A stretch of 19,823 bases of DNA from an uncultured Mucilaginibacter sp. (GCA_946479225.1 CAMLFI010000005.1:1-19823); one strand, 5' to 3'; counted from the first letter of the stretch, positions 1 through 6,746 are shown. The notes: a model not told the origin generated them from the letters alone. Translations and numbers: made by a program.

Positions 1-1188
1 GATTGGAATGAAGTGTTTCATCCCAAACTGCCTTTTACATATAAACCTCAAACAGAGTTTACCATATCCGGAAAGGTTACCAATGCCTTTGGCAAGCAGA
101 TAAATAGATCAAACATAGTGCTGCTTTCCAACCGTCCATTAACTGTAAAAGACACCCTGAGCGACAGTGATGGCCGGTTTGTGTTTAAAGGACTGTTCCC
201 TGTTGATACCGCTATCTTTAAACTACAGGCGCGCAATAAGAATGGCAACGAGAATAATGTAAAGATAGACATGGATGAAATAAAGTTCCCTGTTTTCGCC
301 CCGTCGCCATTAACAATGCCTTGGTACCTGAACACCGACAGTACACTGCTCAACAATTCAAAACTAAAAACAGCGCAGGCAAAAGCCATCTCGCTTTACA
401 AAGGCGAGGGCCGTATGCTCAGCGAGGTCAACATCGTTTCAAAAAAGATAATAAAAGGCTCAAAGAACCTAAACGGCCCCGGCGAAGCCGACCTGATAAT
501 TGATGAGGAGGAATTGGTAAAAGCTAATAAAATGAGCTTATACGATCTGCTGAAACAAAAAATAATGGGATTAACGGAGCGGGGATATTGGAGACCTGCT
601 GCCCAAGCGAAGCCCATTCGAATGACCTGGATCGTCAATTTTAAGAAGCTACATTTTGTGTTTGACGGAATTGATCTTGATTTTATATATCCTAAGCAAA
701 ACATTGAACAGCGGTATTCAACAATAAAAAACTACCTGGATTATTTTACGGCCGAAGATGTTACCGGTATCGAGTTAATGTTTAGCAACAAGTACGATAC
801 AAACTACGGAATGAGATTTTTAGCAACACCGCCTTTCGGGAAGACACCGGAATATAATCTTGATGCTTGGATAGAAATTACCACCCGCTCAAAGCATGGG
901 CCGTTTATGCAGGTGGTTCCGGGTACGTATTTATACAAAACTTTGCCATTTACCCTTGCAAAACAGTTTTACCGCCCGCGTTATACCGCAAATAATCGTG
1001 ATAAAGGTATGGGTACCGATCTGCGTTCAACACTGCATTGGGAACCTAATGTAATAACCGATGCCTCAGGCAAGGCCACCGTTTCTTTTTTTAGCGCGGA
1101 TAAGGCGGCAGAATATACCGTAATTATTGAGGGGACGGATATGGATGGACAGGTGGGTTATGGAAACGGGCAGATAAAAGTTCGTTAA
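1..1188 (+). CDS. C-terminal part of a carboxypeptidase-regulatory / TonB-plug-like surface protein (5' truncated)
   Basis: The frame is open from base 1 (DWNEVFHPK...), so the true start lies outside the window. About 395 residues are visible. The N-terminal part (ISGKVTNAFGK to about residue 90) has the pattern of a carboxypeptidase-regulatory/beta-sandwich domain: SGKV, a DTLSDSDGRF turn, then FKGLF. The middle stretch (SEVNIVSKK, SLYDLLKQKIMGLTERG) resembles a degenerate TonB-receptor plug without any visible beta-barrel after it. The last 50 residues (LHWEPNVITDASGKATVSFF...) look like the Ig-like end seen in alpha-2-macroglobulin/MG2-type Bacteroidota proteins. Such proteins are usually 800-950 residues and envelope-associated; their exact role is unknown to me. 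It converges on the lipoprotein gene with only 19 nt between stops. Confidence 0.75.
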   Translation, partial: DWNEVFHPKLPFTYKPQTEFTISGKVTNAFGKQINRSNIVLLSNRPLTVKDTLSDSDGRFVFKGLFPVDTAIFKLQARNKNGNENNVKIDMDEIKFPVFAPSPLTMPWYLNTDSTLLNNSKLKTAQAKAISLYKGEGRMLSEVNIVSKKIIKGSKNLNGPGEADLIIDEEELVKANKMSLYDLLKQKIMGLTERGYWRPAAQAKPIRMTWIVNFKKLHFVFDGIDLDFIYPKQNIEQRYSTIKNYLDYFTAEDVTGIELMFSNKYDTNYGMRFLATPPFGKTPEYNLDAWIEITTRSKHGPFMQVVPGTYLYKTLPFTLAKQFYRPRYTANNRDKGMGTDLRSTLHWEPNVITDASGKATVSFFSADKAAEYTVIIEGTDMDGQVGYGNGQIKVR

Positions 1189-1207
1189 TGGCAGAAAGGG
1201 CTGCTAG

Positions 1208-1783
1208 CTAAAGACCAACCACTTTGCTCCTAAAATAACCTTCGGCAGTATGCGTTATTTTTTGTTCCCCATCCTGCTCTATTATTTTAAATTTCACTTT
1301 ACCGAAAATACTGTCACCTGCATTGTATTTCTCTTTATTTAATGCAAGATATTTTTGAAGCACTTTAAAAGTGGATGTGGGTTCATAGGGCTTAATAACG
1401 TTGGTTGAATAATAGGGCGTTATAATAAATTGTTTATTATAACACGCTACCACAAATCCGCGACCCCCATAGCCCGTACCCCTGCCAATATCTATTTGCA
1501 GCGTATCTGCTTTTAAATAGACCACGCAATTAAAGTTTCTGGCAGAAGAGCTGTCTGCAGTGGTCGAATCTCTGTCGTTAACGTAAAATACGTCGCTTGT
1601 CTTTAAACTCGGCACGGCATCAAGAATAAAGCGCTCTTTTGCGTCTCTTTCCTTATCCAATTTTTTATAAACGGGGTTACCCTGAATTTCAGGGTCCACA
1701 ACAAAGTCACCCTGTTCTTTTTTATCGCAAGCACTTATTAGCATAATAATGCTGATAACTGCCATAAAAGCTTTCATTTTCAT
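1208..1783 (-). CDS. Hypothetical lipoprotein
   Basis: The protein has 191 residues and opens with a short lipoprotein signal peptide: MKMK, a hydrophobic stretch, and a lipobox LISAC with the modified Cys at residue 19. ATG at residue 1 was taken; residue 3 is also Met and would serve as well. The mature part starts CDKKEQGDF, is charged and soluble, and has a Gly-rich segment (GRGTGYGGRGF, about 99-109) that I do not recognise as a catalytic motif. It lies 26 nt downstream of the DoxX-like gene on the same strand, so the two are probably one transcript from the promoter at 2575-2605. Function unknown; an outer or inner membrane lipid anchor is the only supported statement. Confidence 0.8.
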   Translation of the reverse strand: MKMKAFMAVISIIMLISACDKKEQGDFVVDPEIQGNPVYKKLDKERDAKERFILDAVPSLKTSDVFYVNDRDSTTADSSSARNFNCVVYLKADTLQIDIGRGTGYGGRGFVVACYNKQFIITPYYSTNVIKPYEPTSTFKVLQKYLALNKEKYNAGDSIFGKVKFKIIEQDGEQKITHTAEGYFRSKVVGL

Positions 1784-1809
1784 GATAATATTTTACCTTT
1801 TTGAGAGGA

Positions 1810-2544
1810 TTATTTCCCAACCTTCCCCGCTGCCACGAATCCACCCGCGGCAATCGCCAAAGAAATTAACAAGTTTGTCCATTCAGCGCCATTGTTTATG
1901 TTTTCCGCTAAAACGGGCACGCTATACAACAGCGCAAACAACAGCAGCAATCCGCCCAAAGCCAAAGCAGCTATCTGGGCATATCGTTTGGCAATAATGC
2001 ATGTGGCAAGTGAGATCATTACAGCTCCTACAACAATATTTATTACCTGCATAGCAGGAAAATAGGCCGGTATTTTTGGGGTAACTGTTGTTAGATGCAT
2101 AAAATGTCCGGCACCCAACCACACAATTGGCAAGGCATATAAATAAGTTCCCGCTTTATTTAGGGCTTTTTTGGACGTAAGCATCATGGCGGTGCCTAAA
2201 ATTGCGATGTCCTGTAGGGCGCGTGCCCAATTGTTGAGTTCCTTAGGCGCAGCGCTTAATTTGGGGATATGTATCATCACAATAAAGCCGGCCATCATTA
2301 CACTTAACAGCAATGCCGCCAACGGAGTTCTGCGCCTTAGTAAAAAACTAACGCCGGCTAATACCATAGCCAGACCAATAAACCCGGCCCAAAAAATGGG
2401 CACCGGCATATAAGCAGGTACAAGGGTAGCTACAAACTTTAGGTATATAAAATGCTGTAAACCCGTGCCTATAAAGCAAAGGCCCAATAACGCAGAACCG
2501 GCGTAAATATATTTTTGGGCGAGGACCCTTTGACGTATACCCAT
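1810..2544 (-). CDS. DoxX-like multi-pass membrane protein with internal duplication
   Basis: The 244-residue protein is almost entirely hydrophobic, with about eight membrane segments. It appears to be two DoxX-type four-helix units in tandem. The first unit has FIGTGLQHF (24-32) followed by LVPAYMP (41-47); the second has WLGAGHFMH (142-150) followed by KIPAYFP (157-163). Later helices also correspond: IHIPKL...WARALQDIAILG matches YSVPVLAE...EWTNLLISLAIAAG. Single-unit DoxX proteins are about 120-150 residues and are linked to quinone or thiol redox processes; substrate here is unknown. ATG at 2544 sits about 24 nt after the expected transcription start of a strong-looking promoter. The lipoprotein gene follows in the same direction. 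Confidence 0.8.
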   Translation of the reverse strand: MGIRQRVLAQKYIYAGSALLGLCFIGTGLQHFIYLKFVATLVPAYMPVPIFWAGFIGLAMVLAGVSFLLRRRTPLAALLLSVMMAGFIVMIHIPKLSAAPKELNNWARALQDIAILGTAMMLTSKKALNKAGTYLYALPIVWLGAGHFMHLTTVTPKIPAYFPAMQVINIVVGAVMISLATCIIAKRYAQIAALALGGLLLLFALLYSVPVLAENINNGAEWTNLLISLAIAAGGFVAAGKVGK

Positions 2545-2574
2545 AGGTGATTGGTTTTAGTAGATTGGTTTTAA

Positions 2575-2605
2575 CAAATTTAACGTATAACATGACATAA
2601 GCAAA
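2575..2605 (-). promoter_or_regulatory. Bacteroidota sigma-A type promoter for the DoxX-like/lipoprotein pair
   Basis: On the minus strand a TTTG (-33 element, + strand 2602-2605) is followed after exactly 19 nt by TAAATTTG (-7 element, 2575-2582). This matches the known Bacteroidota consensus TTTG-N19-21-TAnnTTTG in full. Transcription would start near 2568, giving a 5' leader of about 24 nt before the ATG at 2544. The leader contains an 11-nt direct repeat (2549-2559 and 2563-2573). Confidence 0.75.
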
Positions 2606-2617
2606 TTATTAAGGTTG

Positions 2618-3331
2618 CTATAACTGGTTGACAAGCATAAGGCAGACTGCCGCGCCGGTTAATGTATTTAAAAAATTCACCGAATTATTACCAATCAGGC
2701 CCTTGCGCTCCAGCCACGCCCCTAAAACTGAATCAAGCAGGTTGCCGGTAAAGCCTGCTAATACTATTACGGGGAAACATACATTCCAGCCAAAACCAAG
2801 CGAATAAATAGCAGCAATTGCAGCCGCTCCCACTATGCCTATTAGTGTCCCTTCAATACTAACCACGCCATCCAACCCGCGTGTGTCTTTTTTTAGGCTG
2901 ATGATATTATAAAAGCGACGGCCGTATACCGTTCCCAATTCTGATGACAGGGTATCGGCGGTAGCGGCAGCAAAACTCCCGGCTATCATTAACTGGGCTA
3001 ACGATAGATATTCCGGTTGGATCCGGGCCCATAAACCCAGCAAGGCGGCAACACCGCCATTGGCCAAAACCTGCCGTGCGGTACGGCGGCCCTTGTGTGG
3101 ATCTATGGCATTCATTAGGGCTTTCTTACCGCGCTGCCATTTGGTAGCCGCAGAGCCAACCGTAAAGAAGAAAGTCAGCATTACAAAGCCGGTTAACCCG
3201 GCACCTTTATAAATTATAAAGCCGATAAGCGCACCTGCAATTGCGCCCGCAAGCGTAAGCTTACCCGAGGTGTAACTCCAGGTGGCTGCCGCGAGAAGAA
3301 TAATATACAGATAGGAGTCGGGGGCAAGCAT
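2618..3331 (-). CDS. DUF92 family integral membrane protein (TMEM19 / VTE6-like)
   Basis: The 237-residue protein has about six membrane helices and the conserved blocks of DUF92: K80GRRTARQVLANGG (80-93), ATADTLSSELG (123-133), RGLDGVVSIEGTLIG (151-165), GNLLDSVLGAWLE (196-208) and a closing NFLNT (219-223). Conserved acidic residues D126, E131, D154, E160, D200 and E208 fit a membrane-embedded CDP-alcohol or polyprenyl-phosphate-type active site. In plants the DUF92 member VTE6 phosphorylates phytyl phosphate; whether this bacterial protein is a prenyl-phosphate kinase is inference. It reads in the same direction as the flanking genes, with 234 nt of repeat-bearing spacer upstream and no convincing promoter found there. 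Confidence 0.9.
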   Translation of the reverse strand: MLAPDSYLYIILLAAATWSYTSGKLTLAGAIAGALIGFIIYKGAGLTGFVMLTFFFTVGSAATKWQRGKKALMNAIDPHKGRRTARQVLANGGVAALLGLWARIQPEYLSLAQLMIAGSFAAATADTLSSELGTVYGRRFYNIISLKKDTRGLDGVVSIEGTLIGIVGAAAIAAIYSLGFGWNVCFPVIVLAGFTGNLLDSVLGAWLERKGLIGNNSVNFLNTLTGAAVCLMLVNQL

Positions 3332-3565
3332 GGTTTTGGTCGGTAATCAGGTTGATAATTTTGTTCCGCTTGCGGAACAAAATGATGCATAATTTCAACG
3401 TATTAATAATCAAGTAATTATGGACAATCTGCAGCTAAATTTCCTGACGAATAAGTTGTTTCACTTTGTTCCGGTCAAAACTGCAAACCGCTCACTTCCA
3501 ACTGTATACCAAATGGCTTGTTCCGCTTTGTTCCATTTGTTTCACCCTCGCAAGCGGAACAAACA
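3332..3565. repeat. Gene-free spacer with decamer-type repeats and two inverted repeats
   Basis: This 234-nt gap lies between the EVE-like gene and the DUF92 gene. It contains a perfect 12-bp inverted repeat with a 2-nt loop at 3358-3383 (arm ATTTTGTTCCGC) and an 11-bp inverted repeat at 3518-3528 / 3552-3562 (arm TTGTTCCGCTT, 23-nt loop). Between them run 10-nt units of form TTGTTYCNNT: two at 3456-3475 and two or three at 3518-3546. The inverted repeat next to the EVE-gene stop could act as its terminator, although no T-run follows on the minus strand. No open frame with coding features was seen. Confidence 0.7.
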
Positions 3566-4003
3566 TTAGGCATCCCGGGTCTCCAGAAAGTCCTGCCAAA
3601 CGCCCTCCAACTCATCAACCAATTCAGGCTTAATTGATATGCCTGATGCCTGCGGAGTCCACGTTTGCTTACCCAGGTCGCCGGTCTTTAGTATATCAAG
3701 TGTAAGTATTGGTTCCTTATCCGGGTTCAGCAAAGTATCAAATTGGATGTTAACACGGTAATAATGCCTGCCGTTACGGTAGGCCACGTAAGGCTCAGAA
3801 GTTATAACACCCGAAGCGAAGATGCCTTTAGGCTCAACACCCACACGCACCACAAAAGCCCTGTCGCCGGGTTGTATTGCTTTATGACTGGCAGCGCTCC
3901 AATTGTCTTCCAAAACCTCACCCGATCTGAGTTTCGCGATATCCTCGTCCAGATCTACCCACTCAAACTTCACAGGGTTCCAACCGAACAGGAAGGCTCT
4001 CAT
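3566..4003 (-). CDS. EVE-like (PUA superfamily) domain protein
   Basis: The 145-residue protein begins MRAFLFGWNP and carries the blocks WSAASHK (35-41), PGDRAFVVRVG (45-55), an FDTLLNP strand region (88-94) and KQTWTPQASGISI (112-124). I recall this module as an EVE/PUA-like domain that, in many bacteria, sits at the N-terminus of HNH endonucleases; EVE domains bind modified bases in nucleic acid. Here the protein ends shortly after the module (DFLETRDA), so no nuclease domain is present. Its ATG overlaps the upstream gene's TGA as ATGA (4000-4003), which implies translational coupling. Role unresolved; a modified-base reader is an inference from family. Confidence 0.75.
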   Translation of the reverse strand: MRAFLFGWNPVKFEWVDLDEDIAKLRSGEVLEDNWSAASHKAIQPGDRAFVVRVGVEPKGIFASGVITSEPYVAYRNGRHYYRVNIQFDTLLNPDKEPILTLDILKTGDLGKQTWTPQASGISIKPELVDELEGVWQDFLETRDA

Positions 4004-4776
4004 CCGCGGCCCATCAGCTCATCCACCTTGTTGCGTTCGGTCTGCAACTCGCGGGCCAGTTTCTTTTCCTTTTCGTTGGCTTTGGCCTTGTAAGTCTTAA
4101 ATTCCTCCTCCAGCTCGGTATAAAGCTTGGTGCGGTAGCTTGCCTCAGACCGTGCGCTTCCTGAGCGGAAGATCACAATAGCAGCCAACCCACCCAAAAC
4201 CGCCACCAGCGACCACATCATGGTGCTATAACCGTTCTTAGAAAACGATATACCAACAAAGTCAACCGAATCGGCGTTGGAAAGTTCGGTCTGACTTGCA
4301 CTAACATCGCTTTTCAGCTCACTAACAGATTGATTGCTTGCAGCAAGCTTCTCATTGGCTGCCTTAAGCTGCTGCCGGCTAGTGTTAAGCGAATCGCGTA
4401 CGTTCTTCCAGAAAGCAGCCACAAATGGTTGCTGATAGTTATATACTTTAGTAAGTAGGTATTTATATTGTCCGTTCAGGCTTTTGTCAGTTACAACAGG
4501 TGTTGCTGGTTGTAGAGCTACTGGGGCTGTAGTACTGTCGGCTTTTTGAGGCTGTGTTGTTTTTGCCTGTGTGCCGTATCCCCACTTGCTGTAGGGCCTG
4601 CCCGTTTTGGGGTTAATAGGTATCCCGCTTGTTACCGGTTTTGCAACAGTAACGGCAGGCTTGCCGGCCGGTTTTGAGGTGGCTTTCTTTACAGTATCTT
4701 GTGCGTTGGCGAATGCAACACTTAAACATATAACTGCAAAGACAATATTAAATTTAAACCTGAAGGTAGATATCAT
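4000..4776 (-). CDS. Signal-peptide, single-TM coiled-coil protein (family often mislabelled tRNA (guanine-N1)-methyltransferase)
   Basis: From the ATG at 4776 the protein has 258 residues. It has a signal peptide with cleavage likely after AFANA (residue 25), a Lys/Pro/Thr-rich linker (about 30-95) holding NPKTGRPYSKWGYG, and a conserved part around SLNGQYKYLLTK (99-110). A coiled coil (about 126-168), FSKNGYSTMMWSL leading into one membrane helix (about 185-203), and a charged cytoplasmic coiled coil (210-254) follow. I recognise the arrangement from a Bacteroidota family commonly named tRNA (guanine-N1)-methyltransferase, but no SPOUT/TrmD knot motif is visible. An earlier TTG start at 4815 is unlikely because it falls inside the -7-like element. 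It is translationally coupled to the EVE-like gene. Confidence 0.75.
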   Translation of the reverse strand: MISTFRFKFNIVFAVICLSVAFANAQDTVKKATSKPAGKPAVTVAKPVTSGIPINPKTGRPYSKWGYGTQAKTTQPQKADSTTAPVALQPATPVVTDKSLNGQYKYLLTKVYNYQQPFVAAFWKNVRDSLNTSRQQLKAANEKLAASNQSVSELKSDVSASQTELSNADSVDFVGISFSKNGYSTMMWSLVAVLGGLAAIVIFRSGSARSEASYRTKLYTELEEEFKTYKAKANEKEKKLARELQTERNKVDELMGRG

Positions 4777-4812
4777 GATTATAAAATTATATAATGCTCC
4801 TTTAAAAACACT

Positions 4813-4820
4813 CAAAAATA
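4813..4820 (-). promoter_or_regulatory. Candidate -7 element for the coiled-coil/EVE-like gene pair
   Basis: On the minus strand TATTTTTG matches TAnnTTTG exactly. Transcription from it would begin near 4806 and support the ATG at 4776. No TTTG is found 19-21 nt upstream, so this is only half of a promoter and is tentative. Confidence 0.35.
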
Positions 4821-4894
4821 GCTTTTATTATCACTTTTTCTTTTGTACCCGCTAATATTAGCCACATTTACATAACCATAGTTATATTAGCAGC

Positions 4895-6154
4895 ATGAAT
4901 ATCGGTATTATTGGTTTGGGGGATATGGGGCGCTTGTATGCCAAAGCTTTTGCAAAAGCAGGATACACTGTTTGCGGTTGCGATCTGCCCGCTAATCAAT
5001 TAAGGCTTGAGCAGGAACTTGCACCATACCATATAGCAGTACTTAATAGCGGACGTGAAGTTGTTGAAACAAGCGACCTTGTGATCTACTCTGTAGAAGC
5101 TGAAAAGCTGGATGCAGTAGTGGCCGAGTTTGCACCTTTTACTAAGCCGAGTGCCATTGTAGCAGGCCAAACATCTGTAAAAACACCTGAAATAGCCGCT
5201 TTCGAAAAGTATCTTCCTACCGAAGCACAAATTGTAACCTTCCATGGCATGCATGGCCCTGCGTTTGAGCCCAAAGGACAAACGTTGATACTGATACCGC
5301 ACAGAGCCAATGAAACTGCCCGACAGCAGATGTTAGACCTGTTTAACGCCATAGGATCAAAAGTAGTGGAGCTGGCCGATTACCATGAGCATGATAAAAT
5401 CGTTGCCGATACACAAGCTGTTACACACGTAGGTTTTGAAAGTATGGGTACTGCATGGATGTCGGCAGGATTCTTCCCGTGGGAAAACGCCTCCTATATA
5501 GGTGGTATTGATAATGTTAAGATATTAACCACCTTGCGCATATTTAGCTACAAAGCCCACGTATATGCCGGATTGGCGATCATGAATCCGTATGCAAGGC
5601 AGCAAGTGAGGCAATACGCTGTGTCAGAATCAGAACTGTTTAAGCTGATGATACAGGAGGAAGAAGAAACCTTCCGCAAACGCCTTTACCGGGCACGCGA
5701 TTTTGTCTTCCATGAAAGTCGCAAGCCAATTATGCTAAGCGATAAGGTAATGAAGGAGTTCTCGCTATCGCAAAACCATGATAAACAAAAGCCTAACTCA
5801 CATTTAAGTATATTAAGTATGGTTGATGCCTGGTACCATTTGGGTGTTAATCCTTATGATAACCTTATTGGGCAAACGCCTCCTTTTCGTTTGCGTTTGG
5901 GCATTGCAGAGTATCTATTTAAAAACGATGAGTTGCTTGAAGAGTCTATACAAGCGGCGCTGTACGATAAAACCATTCGCGGAGATGACTTGGAGTTTCA
6001 TTCAGCCGTGCGCGAGTGGTCGTCAATAATAGGATATGGCGATATGGAAGGGTACAAAAAACACTTTAACTTGGTTCAGACTTTCTTTAATGACAGGTTA
6101 GAAGAAGGCAAAAAACAAAGCGCCGAGTTGATACGGAGGTTAATGATGGAGTAG
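4895..6154 (+). CDS. tyrA: Prephenate dehydrogenase, fungal Tyr1-like
   Basis: The 419-residue protein would oxidatively decarboxylate prephenate to 4-hydroxyphenylpyruvate in tyrosine synthesis, in the cytosol. It has a Rossmann fold with GLGDMG (G7, G9, G12), D30 at the end of beta-2, and HGMHGP (117-122) in the place of the catalytic-His segment of TyrA enzymes. Long stretches match what I remember of yeast Tyr1, including IIGLGDMG, IYSVEA, AGQTSVKTPEI with FEKYLP, EHDKIVADTQAVTH (165-178), HVYAGLAI.NP, NSHLS, DLEF and REWSS near the C-terminus. Typical bacterial TyrA is about 280-370 residues and lacks this long alpha-helical C-terminal half. It is not in an aromatic operon here. Start ATG at 4895 is the first in frame and begins directly with the Rossmann strand. 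Confidence 0.88.
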   Translation: MNIGIIGLGDMGRLYAKAFAKAGYTVCGCDLPANQLRLEQELAPYHIAVLNSGREVVETSDLVIYSVEAEKLDAVVAEFAPFTKPSAIVAGQTSVKTPEIAAFEKYLPTEAQIVTFHGMHGPAFEPKGQTLILIPHRANETARQQMLDLFNAIGSKVVELADYHEHDKIVADTQAVTHVGFESMGTAWMSAGFFPWENASYIGGIDNVKILTTLRIFSYKAHVYAGLAIMNPYARQQVRQYAVSESELFKLMIQEEEETFRKRLYRARDFVFHESRKPIMLSDKVMKEFSLSQNHDKQKPNSHLSILSMVDAWYHLGVNPYDNLIGQTPPFRLRLGIAEYLFKNDELLEESIQAALYDKTIRGDDLEFHSAVREWSSIIGYGDMEGYKKHFNLVQTFFNDRLEEGKKQSAELIRRLMME

Positions 6155-6162
6155 ATTACTCC
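6148..6162. terminator. Hairpin across two convergent stop codons
   Basis: GGAGTA-GAT-TACTCC is a perfect 6-bp stem with a 3-nt loop. It overlaps the tyrA TAG (6152-6154) and the thioesterase TAA (minus strand, 6156-6158). Genes end 1 nt apart, so any transcription end signal must lie here or inside the opposing gene. No T-run follows on either strand, so a classical intrinsic terminator is not shown. Confidence 0.4.
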
Positions 6163-6545
6163 CTAAGTCTTTCATCGGTGTAAATAATCTCCGTGCGGCC
6201 ATGTGGAACTGGTTTGCCTTCAGCGTCAACAGCTACAAAAACTATCTTATCAATAGTGAGGATGGTTTTCTGCGAGATTTTGTTTCGCACCTCGCAGGTG
6301 AGCGTTAAAGATGTACGTCCAAAACGTATGGCTTTTATCCCCAACTCAACAATATCGCCTTGCTTGGCCGAGTTTACAAAATTTATTTCCGAAATAAATT
6401 TCGTAACCACCGCATTTGTCCCGAGCTGTATAGTTGTGTAAATAGCCGCCTCTTCGTCTATCCAGGCCATCAACCGGCCGCCAAACAGTGTGTTATGCGC
6501 GTTAAGGTCTTCGGGTTTTACCCATTTGCGTGTATAAAAGTTCAT
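6156..6545 (-). CDS. Acyl-CoA thioesterase, hotdog fold (YciA/BACH-like)
   Basis: The 129-residue protein is one hotdog domain that would hydrolyse acyl-CoA thioesters in the cytosol. The signature segment N15-x-x-NTLFGGRLMAWIDEEAA matches the YciA/acyl-CoA hydrolase helix, with D30 the likely catalytic acid and GG at 22-23. The following strands (KFISEINFVNSAKQGDIVELG, RTSLTL) also fit the family, and the length is normal for a single-domain member. Chain-length preference cannot be read from sequence. It converges on tyrA with one base between the stop codons and diverges from the ribosomal cluster. No clear promoter was found upstream of its ATG at 6545. Confidence 0.9.
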   Translation of the reverse strand: MNFYTRKWVKPEDLNAHNTLFGGRLMAWIDEEAAIYTTIQLGTNAVVTKFISEINFVNSAKQGDIVELGIKAIRFGRTSLTLTCEVRNKISQKTILTIDKIVFVAVDAEGKPVPHGRTEIIYTDERLRE

Positions 6546-6666
6546 ATGCGATAAAGTTAAAACAATCCTTTAAAGTTTTGTGGTTGACGAATTGCGTGAG
6601 ATTTTAAGGCCGAAATAATGCCGCAAACACACCTTAAATATTTATAAAAAAATAACTCACTAAGTA

Positions 6667-6697
6667 TTTGACATTTAATGTAAAATATCTATCTTTG
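6667..6697 (+). promoter_or_regulatory. Promoter of the S10-spc ribosomal protein cluster
   Basis: TTTG at 6667-6670 is followed after 19 nt by TATCTTTG at 6690-6697, an exact match to the Bacteroidota TTTG-N19-TAnnTTTG consensus. Transcription would start about 6702-6705, leaving a leader of about 65 nt to the rplC ATG. The start region carries a small GC hairpin (6700-6715). Confidence 0.85.
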
Positions 6698-6728
6698 CCG
6701 TCCCTTAACGGGGATAACATGCCTTGAA

Positions 6729-6746
6729 CGAAGCCCTACTGCTTCG
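6729..6746 (+). promoter_or_regulatory. Leader hairpin upstream of rplC
   Basis: CGAAGC-CCTACT-GCTTCG forms a perfect 6-bp stem with a 6-nt loop in the short rplC leader. It lies 22 nt before the ATG. A role in autoregulation by a ribosomal protein, as the E. coli S10 leader has with L4, is possible but unproven; the structure does not obviously copy the E. coli one. Confidence 0.4.

Noticed and set aside
1191..1204. GCAG/CTGC mini-hairpin between the first gene and the lipoprotein gene
   Set aside because: A 4-bp stem with no T-run is too weak to call a terminator.
3456..3546. TGTTTCAC and TGTTCC words that resemble halves of the parS centromere site
   Set aside because: The parS consensus is a full palindrome with a CG centre (TGTTTCACGTGAAACA-like). 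Only half-sites are present here, in direct rather than inverted order, so this is not a parS site.
4883..4890. TATATTAG upstream of tyrA as a -7 element
   Set aside because: It has one mismatch to TAnnTTTG, no TTTG at the right distance, and would place the start of transcription at or after the ATG.
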